Below, one piece after another: positions 8,360 through 17,700 of a stretch of 64,000 nucleotides of DNA (its first letter is position 1; every line of letters begins with the position of its first letter). The stretch lies in contig NZ_CH724144.1 of the NCBI RefSeq assembly GCF_000153325.1, positions 377,138 to 441,137 on the forward strand. The letters are read 5' to 3'. The notes beneath the pieces are model-generated. The model had not been told where the DNA came from, ran no database searches, and worked only from the letters and a program-made list of their open reading frames with translations. Both the position numbers and the translations under genes were made by a program. This DNA comes from Photobacterium sp. SKA34. GTDB taxonomy: Bacteria > Pseudomonadota > Gammaproteobacteria > Enterobacterales > Vibrionaceae.

Positions 8360-9286
8360 TTATTTATAACCGCCCTGAATCTGAGGTTGCTGCTGTTTTA
8401 ATACGACCTTGTTGCGCGTAATTGCCGCTACAGGTAAATCGATAAAGCCATTGTCAGTGAGTGTCTGCTGCGCTTCTGGTGTCATTACGTAATTTACAAA
8501 GGCCGTTTGCTGCGGCGATAGAGAGCTATTTGCTGGCTCTAAATTAAGGTACATGTAGTAGACGTTAGCAAGCGGGTAGCGACCTGATAAAATTGTTTCA
8601 TGATCTAATCCAAAACTCTCACCATTATTATCAACAATATCAATACGTTTAATATCTTTATCTTGGCTTTGATATACGGTGTAACCAATGGCATTTTCTT
8701 TTGATTCAATAGTATTGATTAAGTCTTCACGGTTGTTTAACGATGTAGTTGCCGTTTTTTGACCATCGTAGCAGGTGATCATCTTGGTGAAGTTACGGTG
8801 TGCTGATAAATCACCATTGACTGAATAAGCGTGTACTTGTGTCAGTTCAGTATTGTTGGCAAGTACAGGGCTTACTGTTTGCCATTGAATTGATTTTAGT
8901 GATGATTGACAGCCAAAAATATTAGCCAGCGCATTGATTGAAATAGACTTTATTGGATTATCTTCGTTAACCAAAATGGCAATGGCATCGGATGTAAAGT
9001 ACAGCTCGGTTGGTTTATAACCGTATTTATCTTTAAAAACTGCGACTTCACTATCTAACCAGCGACGAGAGCTAATACCAATTTTTACGCCGTCTTCAAT
9101 CATGATTTTTTGAACGTCACTGCTTTGTTCTGTCAGTAAATAATTGTTCAACGTCGCAGTTGAAATTAGTTCATTGACGACGGTATTGAGTTCATTTTCA
9201 ACCGCAATGGTTTTACTGCTATCGGCATAAGCAGAAGAAACAAACAGCGCCAGTGGTAACATGTAAGTTAAAGTTGATTTATTCAC
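8360..9286 (-). CDS. PstS-like periplasmic substrate-binding protein at the end of the adhesin operon
   Basis: About 308 residues with an N-terminal signal peptide (hydrophobic stretch ending SSAYA). The rest resembles the phosphate-binding PBP-like fold: a central segment with IGYTVYQSQ, and the C-terminal pattern RYPLANVYYMYLN and FVNYVMTPEAQQTL typical of PstS relatives. I prefer the GTG at 9286, preceded by GAGGGA at six bases, over an ATG at 9316 that would overlap the upstream gene. It lies ten bases after the OmpA-like gene, at the 3' end of a type I secretion operon, and not beside pstCAB. Its ligand is unknown. A role in sensing or in the envelope step of adhesin export is only inferred. 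Confidence 0.75.
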   Translation of the reverse strand: MNKSTLTYMLPLALFVSSAYADSSKTIAVENELNTVVNELISTATLNNYLLTEQSSDVQKIMIEDGVKIGISSRRWLDSEVAVFKDKYGYKPTELYFTSDAIAILVNEDNPIKSISINALANIFGCQSSLKSIQWQTVSPVLANNTELTQVHAYSVNGDLSAHRNFTKMITCYDGQKTATTSLNNREDLINTIESKENAIGYTVYQSQDKDIKRIDIVDNNGESFGLDHETILSGRYPLANVYYMYLNLEPANSSLSPQQTAFVNYVMTPEAQQTLTDNGFIDLPVAAITRNKVVLKQQQPQIQGGYK

Positions 9287-9296
9287 GAGTATTCCC

Positions 9297-9905
9297 TCAC
9301 TGTGCTGTTGATGCATGTTGTGCTGATTGCTCAGAGCTGTAAATCGTCCATTTTTTTACAGGCTCCATTTGGTTGCTGGTTATAATAGCAATGGTGCGTC
9401 GCTCACGTTTATTCAGGTGTTTAGTTAATTCGGTTACCTGCGTAAACTCTTGCTCTGAAATGCGCTCAGGTGCAATACCATTTTCAATCAATGCATCTTT
9501 AATCACGCCTGTTCGACGTTGGGCTAATGCTTTGTTGTATTCGTTAGTACCTTCAGGACTAGTATCACCGACAAGGATCACTTTTGCCTGAGGCTTTTGT
9601 TTCAATAAATCATAAAGTTGGGTATAAGTTTCATTTTGATCTAAGCGAATGTGGTCGTCATCAAAGTTAAAGTAAACTGTCTGGATGTCGTATTTCGGTT
9701 TCACTTCCCAAGGTGCACAGCCTGTAATATCAACCTGCGTACCAGCAGGTGTATCTGCACACATATCCCGCTGGTTGATCACACCATCTTTATCATGATC
9801 GCGAAGATCATCAATCTGATGGCGAGTGACTTGGGTATCAGGCATGTCTGCACAGCCAGTTAAAAGCAAAGGCAATAAAATGAGAGAAAGTAGTGATTTT
9901 TTCAT
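9297..9905 (-). CDS. OmpA-family outer-membrane lipoprotein linked to type I secretion
   Basis: A 202-residue lipoprotein with a signal peptide ending in the lipobox LTGC, a calcium-binding thrombospondin type-3-like segment (HDKDGVINQRDMCADTPAG), then a C-terminal OmpA peptidoglycan-binding domain (from about residue 80, VYFNFDDDHIRL... NKALAQRRTGVIKDALIENG). The start at 9905 is set by AAGGAG eight bases upstream; an upstream ATG would destroy the signal peptide. Such proteins occur beside LapE/TolC genes and could anchor the export channel or the adhesin to the cell wall. The gene begins two bases after the TolC-like gene ends. Confidence 0.85.
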   Translation of the reverse strand: MKKSLLSLILLPLLLTGCADMPDTQVTRHQIDDLRDHDKDGVINQRDMCADTPAGTQVDITGCAPWEVKPKYDIQTVYFNFDDDHIRLDQNETYTQLYDLLKQKPQAKVILVGDTSPEGTNEYNKALAQRRTGVIKDALIENGIAPERISEQEFTQVTELTKHLNKRERRTIAIITSNQMEPVKKWTIYSSEQSAQHASTAQ

Positions 9906-9907
9906 GA

Positions 9908-11218
9908 TTATTGCTCCTTCGCCTGCCATTGTTCTGGATATTCAACACGTAACGCATAGGTCAATTTACCCATAGCATTAAGAATGCGATACGCCGCTAG
10001 GGTGTGGTCATATTCAGTATTGATGTAGCTCTTGCGGGCAAGGAACACTTCTACTTTTGCATCAAGTACGTCAAGTAAGCTACGACGACCTAAACGAAAT
10101 TGTTCTTCATAACCCATTTCAGCCGCTTTTGCTGCATCAACGTTCTGTTTTAACAATTTCTTCTGTTGCTCTAACATGTTGTAGGCATTCCACGCTAGGG
10201 TTGTTCCTTCAACTACTTCACGCTCTGCGCGCAAACGGATAGTACGTGCTTCTTCATGACGCCATGCAGAGGCTTCCGTATCTGCATTGGTTTTTCCACC
10301 GTTATAGATGTCGTAATTCATGGTTAGCATGACACGGGCATCTTGATCTGGACCCAGAGTATTACCCACGTTGTCGTTGGCATTTGCGTGCACTTCTAGC
10401 TTAAACTCAGGGAAGTAATTGCCTTTTTCACGGCGAATTTCTTCACGTGCCGCTTTAATATCAGCCATGGCTGCTTGAATTTCAGGATGTTGCTTAATGC
10501 CTTGTTTAATGGCAATTTCTTTGCTGCTAGGCAGTAGGGCTGTATCGACCACAGGATCGATTAAACCTGTTGCCGGTTTTCCAACTAAACGCATGAATTG
10601 GGCGTCGAGATCGTAGAGGTTATTTTCAGCGGCAATAAGTGATGAGCGCGCCGTCGCAACACGAGCTGCGATTTGTGCCAAGTCAGAATTACTGCTTAAA
10701 CCTTTTGAGTTTTTATCCAGAATATCTTGGTAAATCGCTTCATGTTCACGAACGTTACGTTGGGTTAATTCATGAATGGTTTTGGCTTTCAGTACTTCCA
10801 TGTATAAGCGTGTGGTATCTAATGAGATATCTTCTGCATCAGATAACAAGGTTAACCGCTCAGATTCTGCTTCATAGGTAAGGCGATCAGTATTGGCTGA
10901 GGTTTTAAAACCATCAAAGATTAACTGTGAAGCTTTTAAACCAATTTCAGTTCGGTTCATGCCACGATCGTCTTTGGGGATTTTATTGCCACTGTTGTAA
11001 CGGGTTTCTTCATAACCCGCAGCAGCGTATAGATTTACCTGTGGTAAGTAATCAGCCTGTGCGCCATTGACTTCACGAAGCACTGATTGAAAGCGGGCAT
11101 ATTGCCCAGCGATTTGTGGGCTGTAATCAATGGCTGAGGCAACTGACTCTTCTAAAGAGATCGCGTGCGCAGCACTTGATGAAAATAGCACAGCTGCTAT
11201 TAATGATGATAAACGCAT
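9908..11218 (-). CDS. TolC-family outer-membrane export channel (LapE-like)
   Basis: A 436-residue protein with a signal peptide (ending SSAAHA) and two repeated outer-membrane efflux domains with long alpha-helical, coiled-coil segments, the standard TolC architecture. Segments ASQLIFDGFKTSAN and MNYDIYNGGKTNADTEA are the paired repeat motifs seen in type I secretion TolC proteins. It would form the channel through which the giant RTX adhesin passes and in which a retained adhesin is held. It lies downstream of the HlyD-like gene in the same operon. Confidence 0.9.
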   Translation of the reverse strand: MRLSSLIAAVLFSSSAAHAISLEESVASAIDYSPQIAGQYARFQSVLREVNGAQADYLPQVNLYAAAGYEETRYNSGNKIPKDDRGMNRTEIGLKASQLIFDGFKTSANTDRLTYEAESERLTLLSDAEDISLDTTRLYMEVLKAKTIHELTQRNVREHEAIYQDILDKNSKGLSSNSDLAQIAARVATARSSLIAAENNLYDLDAQFMRLVGKPATGLIDPVVDTALLPSSKEIAIKQGIKQHPEIQAAMADIKAAREEIRREKGNYFPEFKLEVHANANDNVGNTLGPDQDARVMLTMNYDIYNGGKTNADTEASAWRHEEARTIRLRAEREVVEGTTLAWNAYNMLEQQKKLLKQNVDAAKAAEMGYEEQFRLGRRSLLDVLDAKVEVFLARKSYINTEYDHTLAAYRILNAMGKLTYALRVEYPEQWQAKEQ

Positions 11219-11284
11219 TCCTTTTCCTTTATCTCTTATCCTGTATGCCGTTTTATGTAAACGGCATGACTAATTAGCTAAATG

Positions 11285-12598
11285 TTATGGCTCTCTTAAT
11301 GCACTTGCTTTGGCGCGTAATAACGGCTTTAACCAGTAGCTCAAAACGGTTTTTTCTCCCGTTAATATATCCACCATGGCTTGCATGCCGGGAATAACTT
11401 GAAGACGAGTGTCAGGATCATCATGGAGTTGGATATGAGCACGGTAATAGGCGGTACCATCTTCCGTTTGCAGCGCATCAGCACTGACATATGTCACCGT
11501 TCCTTTACGTCCACCGTAGACAACAAAATCGTAAGCAGTAAATTTAATTGTTGCTTCTAAGCCCTTGCTCACAAATGCAATATCTTGTGGTGAAATTCGC
11601 GCTTCAACGATTAATTTGCTGTCATTGGGGACTAATTCCATGATCGGTTCACCGGGCTTGACGACACCGCCTAATGAGCGCACCAAGATATCTTTAATCG
11701 TGCCGTCCATTGGGGCCGTAATTTCAGTTCGTTTTAGCTGATCGGCTAATCCTTCTTGGCTATCTTCTAACTGGGCAAATTGGTTGGTTGCTTCATTAAG
11801 TTGAGCTTGGACTGAGGTCCTAAATTCCAACGCAAGATTACGGCGCATCACAATCGCTTCACGTAAGGCTGCTGATGTTTTTTGTTGTGCGACTTTTGAA
11901 CTGGCAATTTCACCGCGTAGTTTCACCTGATCGCGACGTGTTTGGATCAATTCAACTTCTGCAACGGCACCACGTTTTACCGCACCTTCGAGCATTTTGG
12001 CTTCTTTATTGACTAAACGAAGACTGCTATAAAGTGTGGATGTATTACTTTTTGCATCACGCAGTGCTTCTGTTTGCTGTTCAATCGTAAGTTGTGCTTC
12101 TTCAAGTTGTGACTCAATTTGTCCAATACGTTCGTTATAGTTGGCTTTAGCATTAAGCTGAGCACGCTTACTTAAATCATCAAAAGCGATGGCTTGATGT
12201 GAAATAGTGATTTGTTTTTTCCAATCTTTTTCCTTGGTATTGACTTTTACGGTGTCTAATTCGGCTTTCAGGCGTTTGATTTGCGCTTGTAGCGTGCGGT
12301 AATGCTCATCTGACTCCTGGAAAGCGGTACGAAAACGGGTGTCATCTAAAATAATTAAAGGCTGACCTTTTTTTACCTGTTCGCCTGCTTTAACTAAGAC
12401 TTGTTCAATAATACCGCCTTCTAAACTCTGAATTTTTTGAATGGCGAGGGTCGGCACAACTTTGCCATCGCCCACTTCTTCCAATTTGGAATAAGCAGCC
12501 CAAGTGATAATTGAGATAACTAATAGCGAACAAAGCCAAACGATTTTACGAGAACGATAGGCGTGCTTTTGATTTGCCCATTTTAAATTACTGCTCAT
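11285..12598 (-). CDS. HlyD-family type I secretion membrane-fusion protein (LapC-like)
   Basis: A 437-residue periplasmic adaptor with a short cytoplasmic tail, one membrane helix (about 20-40), a lipoyl/barrel-sandwich half motif (LEGGIIEQVLVKAGEQVKKGQ), a long coiled coil (about 110-290), the second half motif (ITAPMDGTIKDILV) and a C-terminal beta-barrel. The start is fixed by an ideal AAGGAGG five bases before ATG 12598. This ATG overlaps the end of the ABC transporter gene by 11 bases. It bridges the inner-membrane ABC transporter and the TolC-like channel. Confidence 0.9.
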   Translation of the reverse strand: MSSNLKWANQKHAYRSRKIVWLCSLLVISIITWAAYSKLEEVGDGKVVPTLAIQKIQSLEGGIIEQVLVKAGEQVKKGQPLIILDDTRFRTAFQESDEHYRTLQAQIKRLKAELDTVKVNTKEKDWKKQITISHQAIAFDDLSKRAQLNAKANYNERIGQIESQLEEAQLTIEQQTEALRDAKSNTSTLYSSLRLVNKEAKMLEGAVKRGAVAEVELIQTRRDQVKLRGEIASSKVAQQKTSAALREAIVMRRNLALEFRTSVQAQLNEATNQFAQLEDSQEGLADQLKRTEITAPMDGTIKDILVRSLGGVVKPGEPIMELVPNDSKLIVEARISPQDIAFVSKGLEATIKFTAYDFVVYGGRKGTVTYVSADALQTEDGTAYYRAHIQLHDDPDTRLQVIPGMQAMVDILTGEKTVLSYWLKPLLRAKASALREP

Positions 12599-14760
12599 TA
12601 CCGCCTCCTTGAACAATACTGACGGAGCGAACACGACTAACTGGACGTTGTGGCTTCTGTTTGGCGAGAATAGATTTCGCATCACCATCAGCAACAATTT
12701 GCCCACGCTCTAACACGATAATACGATCGCATTGTGCCAAAATAGATTGACGGTGAGAGCTGATCACCATGGTGATATCACGAGGTAATTTATGAAGGGC
12801 TTGACGAAAATGCTCTTCAGCTTGTTGATCTAAAGCGCTAGTTGGCTCATCCATCAACAATAGGCTAGGTGAGCGATACAATGCGCGAGCCAGTGCTACA
12901 GCTTGACGTTGACCGCCTGATAAATTACGACCGTTTTCACCGACTTGGGTTTCTAGTCCGTTGGCAAGGCGATCCATAAAGCTATTTAAACCAGAAGTAG
13001 TTATGGCATGACTTAGGCGTTTTTCATCGACTTCATCACAGCCAAATAAGATGTTTTCATAGATAGTGCCGTAGATAAGGGCCGGCTGCTGTCCAACCCA
13101 ACCGATATTGTTACGAAGGGCAGCAGGCGGCCATAACTGGGCATCAATCCCTTCAAAATACAACTGTCCTGAACTTGGACGATATTGATAGGAAAGTAGG
13201 GCTAAAAGAGTCGATTTACTTGAGCCTGCTGCACCAATAATACCCACACGCTCACCTTGTCGAATGGCTAGTTTGATATTGCTTAGAGCGTTGAACTGTT
13301 GTTCATGGTAAGCGAAATTCGCATCATCTAACTGAACATTACCGTTAAACTCGCCGCGATCCATGACCTGATGCTCATTACTTTCCTGCGGTAGTGCCAT
13401 CACTTGGTCAAGCCCTGTAATAGCAGATCGGCTTTGCTGATAGCGCAGCATTAACATCGATAACTGGTTAATTGAACTTGCAGCACGACCGCTCAGCATC
13501 ACGATAGCAATCAATCCACCCATGCTGAGTAAGCCTTCAGAAATACGATAAACACCAATAATAATTAAACCGATGGTGACGATTTGCTGACTACTCATCA
13601 CTGAATGAGACACAACATTGGTGTATTTACGGGACTTAATGTGCCAGTCCGACAGCGCAGAAATCGTTTGCTCCCAACGACGTTGGATAATGCCTTCAGC
13701 ATTGTTTTGTTTAATATCAGAAAGATTATATAAGCTATCTAATAATTGGGTTTGTTTCTGAGTCGATAAGCGAGCTGATTCATCTAAGGTTTGACCAATT
13801 TTTCCTTTCATGATGGTACTTAGGAGCAATAGCACCACCATAACAACGATAGGAACAAACATCATAGGTCCGCCAAGCCAACCAATTAATGCAAGGAAGA
13901 ACAAGGTGAAAGGTAAATCCACCAAGGTAACTAGAGTGACTGATGTGAAAAACTCTCGCACACTGTCAAAATCTTGAATTTGACGCGCAAATGCAGCGGC
14001 TGATTGGGGACGATGTTCAAGTTTCATCCCCAATACTTTTTGCATTAAAATTGCCGATAGTTTGGTATCAATATGATGCCCAGCCATATCGGTGATAGCG
14101 CTTCGTGCCTCGCGTAATAACCAATCAAATATCAACGCAATAGATACACCAGCAGCTAACACCCATAAGGTATTAAAAGCTTGGTTGGGTACTACGCGAT
14201 CATAGACGTTCATGGTAAATAACGGCACGACAAGAGCGAGTAGGTTGATAAAAATAGAGGCAATGAGAAGATCACGATACCAAGGTCTTACCTCTGAAAT
14301 CGCCGCACGCAACCAATGCTTTTTCGGTTTAGGTTTGATGTCATCTACCCGAGGATCTGCAACTTGGATTGGCGAAATTTGCCAAACATCTCCACAGAGT
14401 AGATGCGTTAACTCATCGGCTGATTGTTGCGAGACAACAGGTGTTGGGGAGTGTGTTTCATTGACTTGAAACTGGACTGTTTTAAACAAACTATCAGTGT
14501 ATTCACTGATAATGATTGGTGTGCCGGACTCGGTAATACCAACGGCAGGTAAACTTGCTGTGATTAGCTTTTTTTTCGGGTGCAAGCCAACGTCCAACTG
14601 AGCTTGGTTGGCTGCTCGTTCAAACAGAGAATCGTCAAGCTTACCCTCTACTAAGGGTAAACCTGAGGTGACTTTAAGACGATGACAGCGAATGCTGGCA
14701 TAGCCATAATATAGAGGCTAGCCAGAGGTCATTATCTAACTGCGGATTTTTACTACTCAT
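12588..14760 (-). pseudogene. LapB-like type I secretion ABC transporter with frameshift and altered Walker A
   Basis: It encodes an ABC transporter for RTX adhesin export: N-terminal C39-like domain, membrane domain (about six helices) and C-terminal ATPase with signature LSGGQRQAVALARA, Walker B LLLMDEPTSALD and H-loop ISSHR. Two defects are visible. First, translation from ATG 14760 runs 23 codons (ending DLWLASILWLCQH) and then shifts frame near 14691. The rest of the N-terminal domain (CHRLKVTSGLPLVEGKL) continues in another frame, consistent with a loss of two bases or gain of one. Only a TTG at 14597 without a ribosome site could start the remaining 669 residues. Second, Walker A reads GAAGSSKST, with Ser (codon 13218-13220) where Gly normally precedes Lys. 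Activity is doubtful unless these are sequence errors. Confidence 0.75.
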
Positions 14761-14767
14761 ACCATCC

Positions 14768-17700
14768 CTAGCCAGTAATTAGATTATTATCATCTATCAT
14801 TTTTTGTAGAACCTCTGCTTCCGTTGCAGAGCTCGTATCTGCGCCATAAAGCGCATCTTTACTTACATTGTCTAACGTTATCTCTTGTGTAACATCTGTG
14901 CCATTGTCTTTAACATGTAATGTGACGGAACCGTTATTTTCCCTAATATCAATATAGTTATCGGCTGAAATACCATTAGTCACATTTGATAAAATAGTGC
15001 TTAAGTCGATGTTGTCGCTATCTTTTGTGGTATCAAAATCTAAGATAGTATCTTGTGCTGGTGCAGAGCTAGAACCGAGATCTTCCGATTTAAAGACGAA
15101 GCTGTCATTGCCTGCATCACCAGACATTTCATCATTACCTTTACCGCCCATGATTAAATCATCACTTGAAGTGCCTACTAGGGTATTGTCACCAGCCTCT
15201 GCGACTTTGAAATCGATGTCTTGCGCTGTACCCGTTGCAGTTTGGTTACCGATACTTGAAATTGGCTCAATAGATAAAGTGAAGTCTTGAGCACTGTTAA
15301 CTGTCATGGTGAGATTGGCAATATCAGCGAGATCGACTTCCCAACCACTATCTTTTGCTTTACCTGCAGAGAAGGTGTAATCACTAGGTAAGCCTGTGAT
15401 CATAATACTGCCTTTTTCATTGGGTGCTGGATTTTGCATCATGAGATCAAGATTTAAGGCGATCGCTGAATCTGTTTCGGCAATAATACTTTTGTATTGC
15501 GCTGTTAATTCAGGCTCATCAGGCAGCGCATCAATGGTTAAGTTGATCTCTTCTGTAGCGATATCACCTTCATGTGTGTACTCAGTGCCTAATACGATAT
15601 TGGTATCAACAGTATTGGCTGCTAACGTGATCGTCATGTCGCCATAAGCATCACCAGGATAAAGTGTGAATTCATCTAGTGTATTGGCATTAATGATGAC
15701 TGTAGCAAACCAATTATTTCCTTTTTGCCCAAAAGTAACTTCTTGTCCGCTAATAACAATTTTATCCAAGCCTTGAAGTTGTGCAGGATCATTAGCACTG
15801 ATCGTGACCGTGAGTCGTAATGCTTCATCACTGTTTGTTTCATAGCTTTCTAGATTAACCGGAATAGTGAAACTATCACCTTCAGTCCCAGAAAGGCTTT
15901 CTGGTACATCAAAGAACTGAACATCATCGCCAATAGGCTTAACACCTACGACTAAATCGGTGGTTGAGGTTTTAATATCATTGGTGCCAATTTCGTTGGT
16001 GATGGCTTCTAGTTTGAGCTTCATATCACCACTAAAATCTAGCGGTGGACGTATATAAACCCCGTCCATTTGGCTGGCACTGATACTCCATGATTGACCA
16101 CTGTTAGGTAACTGGACGAATGTATTTCCGCCATCAGGAGAATAGAACAGCACAGCGCCTTCAGGTAATCCTGAAATACTCAGCGATAGTGTTTCTGAAC
16201 CATCGTCATCAAATAAAATTGCATTTAGGCCTGTGATATTTATGTAGCTATCTTCGTCACCTAGAACTTCGATTCTATCGGGCATTTCAGCAAAGTCAGT
16301 TACTGGTGCAACATTGATTACCACTGACGCTGTTTTGGTTTGGGTATCGGTTTGGGTTGGGCAATCAGCTTCATCAGTGATGTTGGCTGCAACATTAATG
16401 GTTAACTCACCGCTGAAGTTGAGTGGTGGTGTTAAGGTTAATTCACCTAAACGGGTTGGGTCTTTAATCGTCCATGTGCTATTGCCGTTGTCTTGTAAAA
16501 TAGCGGGGTCGCCGTTGAGTTTCGCCCCTGCAGGTAAGGTAATTGTCAGCCAGTTAATGGTTTCTTTACCTGTGGCTGATTCACCTTCACCGCTGATGGT
16601 TTGCCCCGCGAAAATATTATCGCCTAGTATCAATTCTAAGTTGATAGCAGATTCGGTGTCTTCCTGAATCGTGGTTTGTTCTGCATTAACAATGATGTCA
16701 TCGACAACAGGGATAACTTCAATCTTGATAGTCTGCGTTGTTTTGGACGACTGGCCGTTACAGGTGGACGTTTGAGTGATCTCAATCGGAATATTAATAC
16801 AGCCAGCCCAATCTTCATCGAGTCCAACAAAGACCATATTTTCTAAGCCGCTTGGTGTAATGGTATAGCCAAGAATTTCACCGACGGCATTGAATTCTGG
16901 AATAACGCCATCGCCTTCGATTTCCACACCGAGAGGTAGATCTTTGATATCAATAAAAAACGATATTTCTATTTCAGGGTTGTCATCAATGTTGCCATCC
17001 AGTAACCCTGATAAATCAATATCTTCACCTTCTTTGGCAATAATGGCGTCATCACTTTGAATGTTATCTGGATCGTCAATAGGGAGACAAGAACCACCGC
17101 CGCTGTGACCCGTAATTTGGATTTGAAGAGGGGCATCAATATAGCGTGAATGTTCGTCATCAATAACATGGGCGACAACACGTAAATCTATAATGTCAGT
17201 ATCAAAGCTAGAGCGAATGGTTGCGCCTGCTAAGATATCTTTCATCGCTTCTTTTACGGTGTCACTGGTTAAGCCCGTTGCGGGAATAATCCAATTACCA
17301 CTACCATCAATGGAAGCGCCATTTGGGTGTTCAACGATTAAGTTAATACCATTTGGGACGACGATGATGATGTAATCAAGGTACTCTGAGCCATCGAGAT
17401 CTTCATCAAAAAAGTGTACTGCGTTGGTTAAATCGATAGGGCTACCATCGGTACTGGTGAGCACTTCTGATGTTGATTCTAAACGGGTATCACCTTCAAC
17501 AATACCATTCACATCAAGCTGAATGGTTGCATTAATGTCTTTTGAAGCAGTTTGTCCTGTAGGTGAGGTATCCGTGACTTCATAGCTAATTGAAATATTA
17601 AATAAACCACTTAAATCTTCATCGGCAAGCACAGTGACACGACCGCTGTTAATGAAGTTAGTCCATGATTCGCCATTGTTTTTGTAGCCGGCAAGGTCTA

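Noticed and set aside
9287-9316. ATG at 9316 as start of the PstS-like protein
   Set aside because: It overlaps the OmpA-like gene by 20 bases and would put ten extra residues before the signal peptide; GTG 9286 has a good ribosome site.
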